Shown: one piece after another, positions 49,465-58,251 of the stretch
Layout of the letters: each line of letters begins with the position of its first letter
Numbering within the stretch: position 1 is the first letter of the stretch
Assembly (NCBI RefSeq): GCF_016097415.1
Contig: NZ_JAEHGE010000001.1
Coordinates: 459,001 to 523,000 of the forward strand
Direction of reading: 5' to 3'
Length of the DNA stretch: 64,000 nt
From: a sulfur-oxidizing endosymbiont of Gigantopelta aegis
GTDB taxonomy: Bacteria; Pseudomonadota; Gammaproteobacteria; GRL18
Notes under the pieces: model-generated
Told to the model about the DNA's origin: nothing
Database searches by the model: none
Seen by the model: only the letters and a program-made list of their open reading frames with translations
Made by a program: the position numbers and the translations under genes

Positions 49465-50967
49465 TCATTTCTGCAATTCAGCTTGGACAATTGGGAAAAC
49501 AGCAATAAATAGTGCACCTCTAGCCGATTGATTGAGTTTAGCATCTTCGACCCAGATATCACCCTTGTGCAATTGCATTATCTGCCGACAGATAGCCAGG
49601 CCTAAACCTGTTCCTCCCGCTCCGGTGCGGGTACGACTGGACTGACTGAATTTATCAAAAATTAAATGCTTATCGACATCAGGCACACCGGGTCCCTGAT
49701 CTTCAATTTCCAAACGAATACTACCGCTATTATTATATATACGGATATAGACTTTCGACTTATCCGCTGAAAATTTTATCGCATTGCCTAATAAATTGCG
49801 GATAAGCTGTTGGATTTTGTCCTCATCACCTTCCACAAAGATATGTTTGCCTGAGGTATCTAATAAAATTTCAATCTGTTTTTCTTCAATCAGGCTACTC
49901 AGTTCTTCAACCACACTTTGGGCAATATCGTATAATTGATAAGGGTGAAAAAATATGCCTTCTTTGTGATACTCCATACGAGACAAATCTAAGAGATTAT
50001 TCACCAAACTCAATTGAACCTCACCGGAATAATTTATTTTTTCAAAATAGCTCTTGATCTTGTCATCACTCACCTGTCCCAGTCGAGTCAATCCAAAGTG
50101 ACTAAAACTGAGAATAGAGTGCAGCGGGGTTCGCAATTCATGTGACATATTGGCCAGAAATTCACTTTTGGCTTTATCCGCCAGCTCGGCTTTCTCTTTG
50201 GCCGCAATCAGATCTGTGGTTTTTTCATCGACTAATTCTTGTAAATGATCACGATGTTGTTTCACTTCTTCTTGTTGCTGTTCAATGGTTTCCAAGGCAC
50301 GACTGAGTTCATCGCTACGACTTTCTAATTGAATCTGGCGTATCAGCCCACATTGATTATCTGAGGCAATACGCATTGCCTGACTGATCACAAAAACCAT
50401 CATCAGCAATACCATAAAAAATACCAGCATCGCATCCTGATTGCCGTTCATGCTCAATAAAATCAATGCCAATACAACCGGGAGCCATTTACACAGAATA
50501 AACACGGCCACACCACCTCGATAGGATGACAATGAGCCAATAGCGCCTCCGGTGGTTGCAATCACTAAAGATAAAGCGAGGTAACTGAAATTTTGTAATT
50601 GATCAAACCAGATCATCATGGCATTGATCAGTCCCCAGAGAAAACCGGATGCCAGGCTAAAAGCATAATAAGAGTATAAATATTGACGATAATTGTGTTG
50701 TTCGGCATGAATCAGTTTTGGCAGGACAATAAACCGTCCGATGGTGGTGAGCAGAATAAAGAGCTCAATATACCAATAGTTTTGAAAAAAATACCAGCCA
50801 TTTTCTGTTGCTAAGGTGATGCTGAGCAATAATAAGACATAGGCCAACGGAGACAAACCAGCACGCACACCAAAATAATTGGCTATGCGTAATTCAGCAG
50901 TAGCATATTGTTCAGCAGTTAAATTACTGCACTGGGACGTTACTATAGAAAAAAGCTTAAACTTCAA
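49465..50967 (-). CDS. Membrane sensor histidine kinase (multi-span sensor)
   Basis: A 500-residue kinase: five to six transmembrane helices (about residues 35-195), a coiled coil (RALETIEQQQEEVKQHRDHL), HisKA with phospho-acceptor His in FLANMSHELRTPLHSIL, and an ATPase domain (LIRNLLGNAIKFSAD, EDQGPGVPD, IFDKFSQSS, GTGLGLAICRQIM). No receiver is fused to it. The sensor type is not recognised; several internal helices suggest it senses the membrane or a small molecule. It is downstream of the sigma-54 regulator gene by 82 bases and upstream of soxYZ. Confidence 0.87.
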   Translation of the reverse strand: MKFKLFSIVTSQCSNLTAEQYATAELRIANYFGVRAGLSPLAYVLLLLSITLATENGWYFFQNYWYIELFILLTTIGRFIVLPKLIHAEQHNYRQYLYSYYAFSLASGFLWGLINAMMIWFDQLQNFSYLALSLVIATTGGAIGSLSSYRGGVAVFILCKWLPVVLALILLSMNGNQDAMLVFFMVLLMMVFVISQAMRIASDNQCGLIRQIQLESRSDELSRALETIEQQQEEVKQHRDHLQELVDEKTTDLIAAKEKAELADKAKSEFLANMSHELRTPLHSILSFSHFGLTRLGQVSDDKIKSYFEKINYSGEVQLSLVNNLLDLSRMEYHKEGIFFHPYQLYDIAQSVVEELSSLIEEKQIEILLDTSGKHIFVEGDEDKIQQLIRNLLGNAIKFSADKSKVYIRIYNNSGSIRLEIEDQGPGVPDVDKHLIFDKFSQSSRTRTGAGGTGLGLAICRQIMQLHKGDIWVEDAKLNQSARGALFIAVFPIVQAELQK

Positions 50968-51049
50968 AGTGAATGATTACTCAATTATTTATTCTTGTTT
51001 TAACGGTTCAGTATATAACCATGTTACTTTACAATACGCTAACATTAGC

Positions 51050-52402
51050 CTAAACATTATACTCTTTCAATTTACGCCATAGAGTAGATTTGTTCACGCC
51101 CAAGATACTAGCTGTTTTTTCTCGATTATCATTATTTGCATCTAACAGCTTAAAAATATATCGCCGTTCTAGCTCGGCTAAAGTCGGTTGATCGCTATCA
51201 ATCTGCTCACTGGTATCCTGCCCGGGCGCTTGTACTGAAACAGGAATTTCATCCAGATGCAAAAGTTCAGTATCAGACAATGCCACTGCCCGCTCAATAA
51301 TATTACTCAACTCTCGCACATTGCCCGGCCATTGATAGGTTTTCAACAATTGTAAGGATTGTGCATCAAAACCCTCGATAGTGCGCTGGTATTTTTTCGC
51401 AAAACGCTTAAGCATCACGCTAGTCAATAAGGGAATGTCTTCCAGGCGAGTGCGTAAAGGCGGCACCTGAATATTTATCACATTGAGGCGGTGATATAAG
51501 TCATGACGAAACTTGCCTTCCTGCACCATTTTATCCATCGGCTGATTGGTCGCCACGACAAAGCGTACATCAATATCAATCGGCTCTAGCCCTCCGACTC
51601 GAATAATTTGCTGCTCCTGTACTACGCGCAATAATTTGGTCTGCATATTGTCAGAAATATTGCAGATTTCATCGAGAAAGAGTGTCCCGCCTGAAGCGGT
51701 TTCTAAGAGTCCTTTTTTTTGTTTGTTGGCGCCGGTAAAAGCACCTTTTTCATAACCGAACAATTCACTTTGTAGCAAACTATCGGTTAAGGCGCCACAG
51801 TCAATCACAATAAAGGGCTTCTCTGCTGACTGGCTTTGAAAATGAATGGCTCTGGCCACCAATTCTTTACCCGTGCCCGATTCACCTTCAATAATGACAT
51901 TGCAACGAATGTCGGCAATTTTGTCGATGATGTCATACACTTTTTGCATATTGCCACCCGTGCCAATCATGCGATAGCGCTCATCCTGATCCTGCTGGGC
52001 TTTTAATCGCTCTTTCAAGCGTAAGTTTTCTGCCTTAAGAATGGATACATTTAAGGCTTTGCCTATGGTTATTTTCAGCTCTTCAATATCAAAGGGCTTT
52101 TTAACAAAATCGGTTGCCCCCAGACGTAAAACTTCAATCGCATTATCCACATTAGAATACGCAGTGATCACAATGACGGGAATGAGTTTATCCACAGCAC
52201 GAATCTCTGCCAGCACTTGAGCCCCTGTCATATTAGGCATTTGCATATCGGTAATGACCAGATCAACCGGCTCTTTGGCAAAAAAAGTCATCGCCTCCAG
52301 TGGATCAACAAAGATATGACACTCGTAGGTATCATCAAGGTATCGCGCCATCAAGCGCCCGGCTTTTGGCTCATCATCAATAATAATCAGTTTTTGCTTC
52401 AT
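51050..52402 (-). CDS. Sigma-54-dependent response regulator (NtrC family)
   Basis: A 450-residue enhancer-binding protein. Receiver (1-120) with Asp52 in LVITDMQMPN and the Lys of DFVKKPFDIEE; AAA+ domain with Walker A GESGTGKELVARAIH, the sigma-54 loop ELFGYEKGAFTGA, Walker B GGTLFLDEI and the arginine finger region; a Fis-type HTH at the end (ATILGVNKSTLWRKLKEYNV). It activates sigma-54 promoters; the one before soxYZ is the obvious candidate. Its ATG originally overlapped the stop of the upstream kinase gene; MITE-A copy 2 now separates them. Confidence 0.9.
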   Translation of the reverse strand: MKQKLIIIDDEPKAGRLMARYLDDTYECHIFVDPLEAMTFFAKEPVDLVITDMQMPNMTGAQVLAEIRAVDKLIPVIVITAYSNVDNAIEVLRLGATDFVKKPFDIEELKITIGKALNVSILKAENLRLKERLKAQQDQDERYRMIGTGGNMQKVYDIIDKIADIRCNVIIEGESGTGKELVARAIHFQSQSAEKPFIVIDCGALTDSLLQSELFGYEKGAFTGANKQKKGLLETASGGTLFLDEICNISDNMQTKLLRVVQEQQIIRVGGLEPIDIDVRFVVATNQPMDKMVQEGKFRHDLYHRLNVINIQVPPLRTRLEDIPLLTSVMLKRFAKKYQRTIEGFDAQSLQLLKTYQWPGNVRELSNIIERAVALSDTELLHLDEIPVSVQAPGQDTSEQIDSDQPTLAELERRYIFKLLDANNDNREKTASILGVNKSTLWRKLKEYNV

Positions 52403-52459
52403 ACGTCTTTCGTTTTATTTAAGTCTGTTGATGCGTTTGAGGGTGCTATTGTAGATAAT

Positions 52460-52635
52460 CCTAAAAAAATCAGTTGAATCTACTGCGACCGCCTTATGCA
52501 CTGAATCTTAAGGATTTTCCAGAACATTTTGACTTCACCCGTAGGGTGACTACGAATAAAGCCAAAATAACCTGTAAAACCCTTAATCTTCAGCACCTAA
52601 GTCGCTCTCGCTACGATTCAACTGATTATTTTAGG
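52460..52635. mobile_element. MITE-A copy 2, between kinase and regulator genes
   Basis: A 176-bp MITE-A in the orientation opposite to copies 1, 3 and 4, flanked by ATAAT duplications (52455-52459, 52636-52640). It supplies the stop codon of the kinase gene. Removing it with one duplication extends the kinase by 17 residues to a TGA that overlaps the regulator's ATG. Confidence 0.92.
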
Positions 52636-54634
52636 ATAATAATGGCAAACTAATCTTCACCATTACTCCACCACCCTCTGCATTTTCTATGTGTAATTGA
52701 CCTTTATGGTTCTGCACGATACCCAAAGAGATCGACAAACCCAAGCCCGTTCCCTGCCCGACTTCTTTGGTCGTAAAAAAGGGGTCAAAAATTTGATCGA
52801 GAATGCCTGTATCGATTCCAGTGCCATAATCACGTACCGATATGATCATCGTTTCGTTATCCAGGCTTAAGGATAAATCAATTTGTTTCTGCTGTGAACG
52901 CTTATCCTCTGGCAAATCAGCACTGGCCTGTATGGCATTGAGCAAAATATTGACCAGTGCTTGCTGTAATTTACCCTGATCACCCAAAATCATGACTTTA
53001 TCATGCGTCATAATGCCATCAATACCATTGAGTTCAACTTGTGCTCGCTTCGCTTCTTGCTTCACCAGACCTTCGAGGTTTTTCAATAGATCAATCAAAC
53101 AAATGGGTTTGAACTCCTTGTCTGGAATCTGTCTGGAAAAGCTTAATACTCCCTGGACAATTTCAGATGCGCGCAAAACTTCTTCATCCAATGAGCGAAT
53201 ATCTTCCAACATGGTATTCAAAGCCTGAACGAAATTAGTTTCAATAGGGCTGTCTTTTTCTTCTGAGTGAGCAATATTTTTTTCCAGTTCACGATAAATA
53301 AGCCGTGATAAGGAACGAATATTATTCAGCGGATTGTTAATTTCATGACCGATGCCCGCCGCCATCTGCCCCAAACTAGCCAGTTTGGCATTTTGGATCA
53401 TCATGGTTTCTGCCCGAATCCGCTCTTCTAGTGCCTGCTCTAACTTACCGGCCATATAATTAAATGACTCGGATGACTCCTGCATTTCATCAATATCACT
53501 GATAATCGGTACCGCTTTTTTACCATCAGCAAAGGTCTTTAAGTTTTCTGCCAGATGCATAATTGGCGTAGAAATCGCCCGTGAAGCAAAATGTGCCAGA
53601 AACAAACTACTAAATGCTGCCAGGCCTGCCAGAAACCAAATCCCCATACGAATACTTTCAAAGGGCGTACTAAAAGCGGCATCTTCCACTTCGTTTACTA
53701 TCACCCAGGAGGTCAGCGAGTCGGGATAAGGGAAGTATTCAATATAGTAAAAATGTTTATCCCCCTTCATATTGGCCACCGAGCCATAGGCTTGATCCTG
53801 ATACGCATCCCAGATAACGCCTTTATCCAGCGTTTGTAATTTTTCTACTGTGGACTTGAGGTGGGCGAAACGTAAAAAAGTATTATCATCATAGAGTATT
53901 TGCCCATTGCGAACGCTATTTTCTTCATCCACTTCAGCAATCATTAACTTGCCGTCATACAATCGGGCTGCTAATTCCAATACTTGATCAATATTCGCCC
54001 CTTTGATGGCTACCGCCAGATAGCCTACTCGCTGCCCCTCAAAACTTAGGGGCACAACCCCATCAGGGATCACTATGTTATTTTCCTGTCCCATTTCATC
54101 ACGCGTCTGGGGCAGTTCAATAAAGCTCACTTGGCCATCAGGCAATTCAGATAAGAGCTTCACCTGCTCTGGTTGAATGATTTCCTTGTCCATAATGGCG
54201 TATGGCTCAAAGCCTTCATAACGGGTAATGCTCTCATTGCCTGCACGTATTTTTAGCACGGTATTACCCCGTACATCGAGGATTCTAAAAGTATCAAATA
54301 AAGAAATAACGGATTGATATTGCTGTAAGAATTCACTCAGAACAAAGAGTCGAACAGCATATTCTTCATGACGCTCATTTAAACGTGCCTGATTAAGTAC
54401 CGGCATAAACTGCTTCATGGCCTGAGATTCGGGCAATTTGAGAATCAGTCGTTGATCGGTCTGCAAACTGCGGGTGATTTCAATGGCAATGTTTTCTAAA
54501 CTGCGTTGAATATCTTCAGCAGCATCCAAATGGTAGATATTTTGCACATAATAGCTGGCAAACAAGCCCAGAGCCGTCGCCGGTAATAAAGTGGCCAATG
54601 TCACCCAACGAAAGATGTAGGATTTTAGTTTCAC
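52631..54634 (-). CDS. Sensor histidine kinase with large periplasmic (Cache-like) domain, tail cut by MITE-A
   Basis: A 667-residue kinase: helix 1 at about residues 8-28, a periplasmic region of about 300 residues with two Cache-like halves (IRAGNESITRYEGFEPYAIM, GVVPLSFEGQRVGYLAVAIKG), helix 2 at about 330-350, HAMP, His in GQMAAGIGHEINNPLNNIRS, and ATPase motifs (QALVNILLNAIQAS, RDYGTGIDTGILDQIFDPFF, GLGLSISLGIVQNHKG). It is of the NtrB/DctB-like type that pairs with sigma-54 regulators. The final ...LPLLS-stop is formed by MITE-A; the original end was 17 residues longer. Confidence 0.88.
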   Translation of the reverse strand: MKLKSYIFRWVTLATLLPATALGLFASYYVQNIYHLDAAEDIQRSLENIAIEITRSLQTDQRLILKLPESQAMKQFMPVLNQARLNERHEEYAVRLFVLSEFLQQYQSVISLFDTFRILDVRGNTVLKIRAGNESITRYEGFEPYAIMDKEIIQPEQVKLLSELPDGQVSFIELPQTRDEMGQENNIVIPDGVVPLSFEGQRVGYLAVAIKGANIDQVLELAARLYDGKLMIAEVDEENSVRNGQILYDDNTFLRFAHLKSTVEKLQTLDKGVIWDAYQDQAYGSVANMKGDKHFYYIEYFPYPDSLTSWVIVNEVEDAAFSTPFESIRMGIWFLAGLAAFSSLFLAHFASRAISTPIMHLAENLKTFADGKKAVPIISDIDEMQESSESFNYMAGKLEQALEERIRAETMMIQNAKLASLGQMAAGIGHEINNPLNNIRSLSRLIYRELEKNIAHSEEKDSPIETNFVQALNTMLEDIRSLDEEVLRASEIVQGVLSFSRQIPDKEFKPICLIDLLKNLEGLVKQEAKRAQVELNGIDGIMTHDKVMILGDQGKLQQALVNILLNAIQASADLPEDKRSQQKQIDLSLSLDNETMIISVRDYGTGIDTGILDQIFDPFFTTKEVGQGTGLGLSISLGIVQNHKGQLHIENAEGGGVMVKISLPLLS

Positions 54635-54794
54635 TCCCTATCCTTTTTATTTCTACAAAACAGTAACTTATTCAATAATTTTTCCATCATTTTATACATC
54701 GTTTTATGCATTGCTTACAAATTGACTTAAATTCATTACTTACATATTATCATGAAAATGCGCGGTTCTTATGACTATCCACCTAAGTCATTAT

Positions 54795-54970
54795 CCTAAC
54801 TTAATCAGTTGAATCGTAGCGAGAGCGACTTAGGTGCTGAAGATTAAGGGTTTTACAGGTTATTTTGGCTTTATTCGTAGTCACCCTACGGGTGAAGTCA
54901 AAATGTTCTGGAAAATCCTTAAGATTCAGTGCATAAGGCGGTCGCAGTAGATTCAACTGATTATTTTAGG
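54795..54970. mobile_element. MITE-A copy 3
   Basis: A 176-bp MITE-A with ATTAT duplications (54790-54794, 54971-54975), between the kinase gene and the lptM promoter region. Confidence 0.92.
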
Positions 54971-55006
54971 ATTATCCTAACTTAAAATTTGTGTATAATA
55001 GCGCTC

Positions 55007-55146
55007 TATACCCGTGATACTTGGAAATGCAGCGAGGCATTTTGACTAAGAGCCGATTGAGTGTATAAGTACTACATGATTGAGGCTTTTAGTTACATCT
55101 CTTAACAAAAAGAACGAAGCCTGCATTTCCAAGTATCATGGGTATA
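55007..55146. mobile_element. MITE-B: 140-bp element with 26-bp inverted ends
   Basis: TATACCCGTGATACTTGGAA (from 55007) is repeated in inverted form up to 55146 (one mismatch over 26 bases). The interior (about 88 bases) is not palindromic and has no frame. The outermost TA on both sides would fit an IS630/Tc1-type TA duplication (inference). Single copy here, 61 bases before lptM. Confidence 0.7.
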
Positions 55147-55207
55147 AATAAATGCTTAAGTTAGCTATCAACATTCAACAACCATCAACAACACAATAGG
55201 TGAAACT

Positions 55208-55357
55208 ATGAAATGGTGTCGTGCAGAAATGGCACTTTATCTAATTATCGCTATATTAGGTATTGGCAGTATGATCACAGCCTGTGGACAAAAAGGCCCA
55301 CTGTATAAGGCAGACAATAACACTTCTCTGGAACAAACCGGTGCAAGACATACTTAA
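55208..55357 (+). CDS. lptM: LptM-like small outer-membrane lipoprotein
   Basis: A 49-residue lipoprotein. A lipobox-like end of the signal peptide (IGSMITAC) is followed at once by GQKGPLYK, the hallmark of the LptM/YifL family, which assists assembly of the LptD lipopolysaccharide translocon. The start ATG at 55208 follows TAGGTGAA. The gene is directly upstream of lysA, as in many gammaproteobacteria. Confidence 0.88.
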   Translation: MKWCRAEMALYLIIAILGIGSMITACGQKGPLYKADNNTSLEQTGARHT

Positions 55358-55400
55358 TTGTCTGCCATTGACGAGCAATCACTGAAAAACGAAGCATTTT

Positions 55401-56663
55401 ATGGATTATTTTAACTATCAAGACGGCCAGCTCATGGCTGAAGATAATGTTGTGGCAAAACTGGCACAACATTATGGTACGCCACTTTATATTTATTCTC
55501 GTGCGACCTTCGAACGTCACTGGCATGCCTTTGATGAAGCTCTGGGGGATCAGCCGCACCTGATTTGCTATGCGGTTAAAGCAAACTCCAATTTAGGGGT
55601 GCTCAATATTCTTGCTCGCTTAGGCAGTGGTTTTGACATTGTTTCTCTGGGTGAATTAGAACGCGTGCTAGCCGCTGGCGGCTCACCGGATAAAATCGTT
55701 TTTTCCGGAGTCGGTAAACGCCCCGATGAAATAAAACGCGCTCTGGAAGTCGGTATCCACTGCTTTAATCTTGAATCAGAAGCAGAGATTGAGCGTGTTA
55801 ATGCCGTGGCAGCAGAGATGCAAATGGTCGCTCCTGTTTCGGTGCGTGTTAACCCCGATGTTGATGCCAAAACCCATCCCTATATTTCCACTGGTCTAAA
55901 ATCCAATAAATTTGGTATTGCCATTGAAGATGCCCGTGCTGTATATCAACGCATCAGCCAATTAGATAACCTGAAAATTGTTGGTGTGGATTGTCATATC
56001 GGCTCACAATTATTAGAAATTTCACCCTTTATCGATGCCCTGAAACGCGTCCTGGCACTGGTGGATAACCTGCGTAAAGACGGCATTAAATTACAGCACA
56101 TTGATTTAGGTGGTGGCTTGGGCATTCCTTATAATGATGAACAGCCCCCTTCACCCGCAGAATATGCACAGGCAATTAAAGTGGTCATGGCTGGTCGCTT
56201 GCAGACCATTATTCTTGAACCTGGCCGTGCGATTGCAGGCAATGCAGGAATTTTAGTCACACGTGTTGAATTTCTTAAGCCAAGCAATGATAAAGACGGT
56301 AAAAATTTCGCGATTATCGATGCCGCCATGAATGACTTAATGCGCCCAGCACTGTATCAGTCCTGGCAGGGTATTATCCCCGTACTTGAAGGCGGCAATC
56401 CCGATGCCGACACGATGGTATATGATCTGGTAGGGCCGGTCTGTGAAACAGGTGACTTTTTAGGCAAAGATCGTGCCTTGGCTATCAAGGCTAATGATCT
56501 ACTAGCAGTACGTTCTTCGGGTGCTTATGGTTTCTCAATGAGCTCAAACTATAATTCCCGTCCCCGTGCCGCTGAAGTCATTGTTGATGGAGCAGAACAT
56601 TATCTGGTGCGTGAGCGCGAGTCTATTGTCTCATTGTTTAACTCTGAATCTGTTTTACCCTAG
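55401..56663 (+). CDS. lysA: Diaminopimelate decarboxylase
   Basis: PLP enzyme that makes lysine from meso-diaminopimelate. The 420 residues contain the PLP lysine in ICYAVKANSN, GSGFDIVSLGELERVLAAG, the His in VDCHIGSQL, the LGGGLGIPY glycine loop, the EPGRAIAGNAG phosphate-binding part and the later GPVCETGDFLG with the catalytic Cys. Full length for the family. The stop TAG shares a base with the GTG start of ychJ, so the two are coupled. Confidence 0.95.
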   Translation: MDYFNYQDGQLMAEDNVVAKLAQHYGTPLYIYSRATFERHWHAFDEALGDQPHLICYAVKANSNLGVLNILARLGSGFDIVSLGELERVLAAGGSPDKIVFSGVGKRPDEIKRALEVGIHCFNLESEAEIERVNAVAAEMQMVAPVSVRVNPDVDAKTHPYISTGLKSNKFGIAIEDARAVYQRISQLDNLKIVGVDCHIGSQLLEISPFIDALKRVLALVDNLRKDGIKLQHIDLGGGLGIPYNDEQPPSPAEYAQAIKVVMAGRLQTIILEPGRAIAGNAGILVTRVEFLKPSNDKDGKNFAIIDAAMNDLMRPALYQSWQGIIPVLEGGNPDADTMVYDLVGPVCETGDFLGKDRALAIKANDLLAVRSSGAYGFSMSSNYNSRPRAAEVIVDGAEHYLVRERESIVSLFNSESVLP

Positions 56664-57091
56664 TGGCTCGTTTAGCAAACCCTTCATCCAATAAAGCAAA
56701 CCTAGCGGACTGCCCCTGTCAGTCCGGCTTGCTGTTTCAAAACTGTTGTCAGCCCTTTCTCGACACCACAGCTGAGCACATCCCCGAATCAGCTGAACAG
56801 CTAATGCGTTCACGCTATTGTGCCTATGTGGTTCAGGATGAGAGCTATTTATTAAATACCTGGCACCCAAAAACACGTCCAGCAATACTTGATTTAGACA
56901 CTTCTGTTGATAAATGGATCGGACTGAAAATTCTAGGTTCTGAATTAGGGCAAAAAGCCGATAACACAGGTACAGTGCATTTTATTGCTCGCTTTAAAAG
57001 CAATGGCAAGGCGCATAAACTGGAAGAGAATTCACAGTTTGAGAAAATTGACGGACGTTGGTTTTATCGACAAGCGATTATCCTAAAATAA
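56663..57091 (+). CDS. ychJ: YchJ-family SEC-C zinc-binding protein, C-terminus altered by MITE-A
   Basis: A YchJ/UPF0225 protein of 142 residues with an N-terminal Cys-rich SEC-C motif (CPCQSGLLFQNCC), the family core EQLMRSRYCAYVVQDESYLLNTWHP, and EENSQFEKIDGRWFYRQ at the end. Function is unknown; zinc binding is likely. The start is a GTG overlapping the lysA stop. The last two codons and the TAA come from MITE-A copy 4; without it the protein would end IILSDTF and overlap the convergent urtE gene. Confidence 0.85.
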   Translation: MARLANPSSNKANLADCPCQSGLLFQNCCQPFLDTTAEHIPESAEQLMRSRYCAYVVQDESYLLNTWHPKTRPAILDLDTSVDKWIGLKILGSELGQKADNTGTVHFIARFKSNGKAHKLEENSQFEKIDGRWFYRQAIILK

Positions 57092-57257
57092 TCAGTTGAA
57101 TCGTAGCGAGAGCGACTTAGGTGCTGAAGATTAAGGGTTTTACAGGTTATTTTGGCTTTATTCGTAGTCACCCTACGGGTGAAGTCAAAATGCTCTGGAA
57201 AATCCTTAAGATTCAGTGCATAAGGCAGTCACAGTAGGTTCAACTGATTTTTTTAGG
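57082..57257. mobile_element. MITE-A copy 4, between ychJ and urtE
   Basis: A 176-bp MITE-A with ATTAT duplications (57077-57081, 57258-57262). It lies exactly at the two convergent gene ends: it supplies the ychJ stop, and the urtE TAA (57259-57261) lies within the duplicated target. Confidence 0.92.
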
Positions 57258-57258
57258 A

Positions 57259-57417
57259 TTATACTGTCAGATACTTTTTAACCAGTTCATCATCCAGAGT
57301 ATCCATTACACCGGTGGCCACTTTTCTGCCTCTTTCCATAATGATAAAGTCTTTACCCACACGACGGGCAAATGGTAATTTTTGTTCCACCATAACGACG
57401 GTGATATTCGCTTCTTC
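57259..57417 (-). pseudogene. urtE: Urea ABC transporter ATPase UrtE, C-terminal fragment
   Basis: End of UrtE: NITVVMVEQKLPFARRVGKD to DDELVKKYLTV and TAA. The conserved His of the H-loop is replaced by Gln-Lys (VVMVEQKL), as is common in LivF/UrtE-type ATPases. Joins in frame to 59816-60366 (LNEEANITVV) once IS66-I copy 3 and one GCTTCTTC are removed. Confidence 0.9.
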
Positions 57418-57500
57418 GTAAACGTCAATTAAAACCCACGTTCACAATAAGCTTCAGTTAGCTCAAACTATGATCTTCAATTCGTAATTTGGAGATACAA

Positions 57501-57824
57501 ATGAGCAACCATTCAAAAGATGCTTCGATGAAGCAACACATAGAGGCCTGCCAAGCCAGTAACTTAAGCCAGGCAGTTTATTGTCAACAACATAAGATAC
57601 CCTCTCATATTTTTAGCTATTATCGAAAGAAGTTGGGTTATGTTAGCTCATCAAAACAGGTCAACACCAACAATCAACTCATTCCCATTAATTTACTGGC
57701 CAATTCCCCCACAAGCAATGCAATTAAAGTAAGCCATACCAATGGTTTCAGTTTGGAAATCAATTCTGATACGAACCTGAATCAGCTCAAGTCCATTCTG
57801 GATTTGCTCAGGACTGTTTCATGA
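57501..57824 (+). CDS. tnpA: IS66-I copy 3 TnpA
   Basis: Intact TnpA (MSNHSKDASM... to LLRTVS), same protein as in copy 2. ATG at 57501 after GGAGATACAA; the TGA overlaps the tnpB ATG. Confidence 0.86.
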   Translation: MSNHSKDASMKQHIEACQASNLSQAVYCQQHKIPSHIFSYYRKKLGYVSSSKQVNTNNQLIPINLLANSPTSNAIKVSHTNGFSLEINSDTNLNQLKSILDLLRTVS

Positions 57825-58177
57825 TAACGGGCATCACAGTCAATCAGGTTTATCTGGTTTCTGGTGTTACCGATATGAGAAAAGCAACCAATGGGCTATC
57901 ACTGATTGTCTCAGAGCAATTGGAACACAATCCCTTTGATGGCAGTGTCTTTGTTTTTTGTAATCGTCAGCGAGATAAACTTAAAATACTGTACTGGGAG
58001 CGTAATGGTTTCTGGCTTTACTATCGTACACTTGAAAAAGGGAAATTCCAGTGGCCGATGGAAAAAGAACAACCCACTCTTTCGTTAACACTGAGAGAAT
58101 TACAGTGGTTACTGGATGGTTTATCTTGCACACAACACCATGCTCACCCTGAAATTCATGGTCTGGAAAACAACTAA
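57821..58177 (+). CDS. tnpB: IS66-I copy 3 TnpB
   Basis: The only intact TnpB of this family here, 118 residues, IS66 Orf2 type: [51 protein letters not shown]. The six-T run at 57953 is the reference for the frameshifts in the other two copies. Confidence 0.88.
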   Translation: MITGITVNQVYLVSGVTDMRKATNGLSLIVSEQLEHNPFDGSVFVFCNRQRDKLKILYWERNGFWLYYRTLEKGKFQWPMEKEQPTLSLTLRELQWLLDGLSCTQHHAHPEIHGLENN

Positions 58178-58251
58178 AAAAGTCCCTTTAGATGCGCATT
58201 AAACAGAATAAATACAAGCATTTAACGCTCATTTTTAGTATAATATAACGC

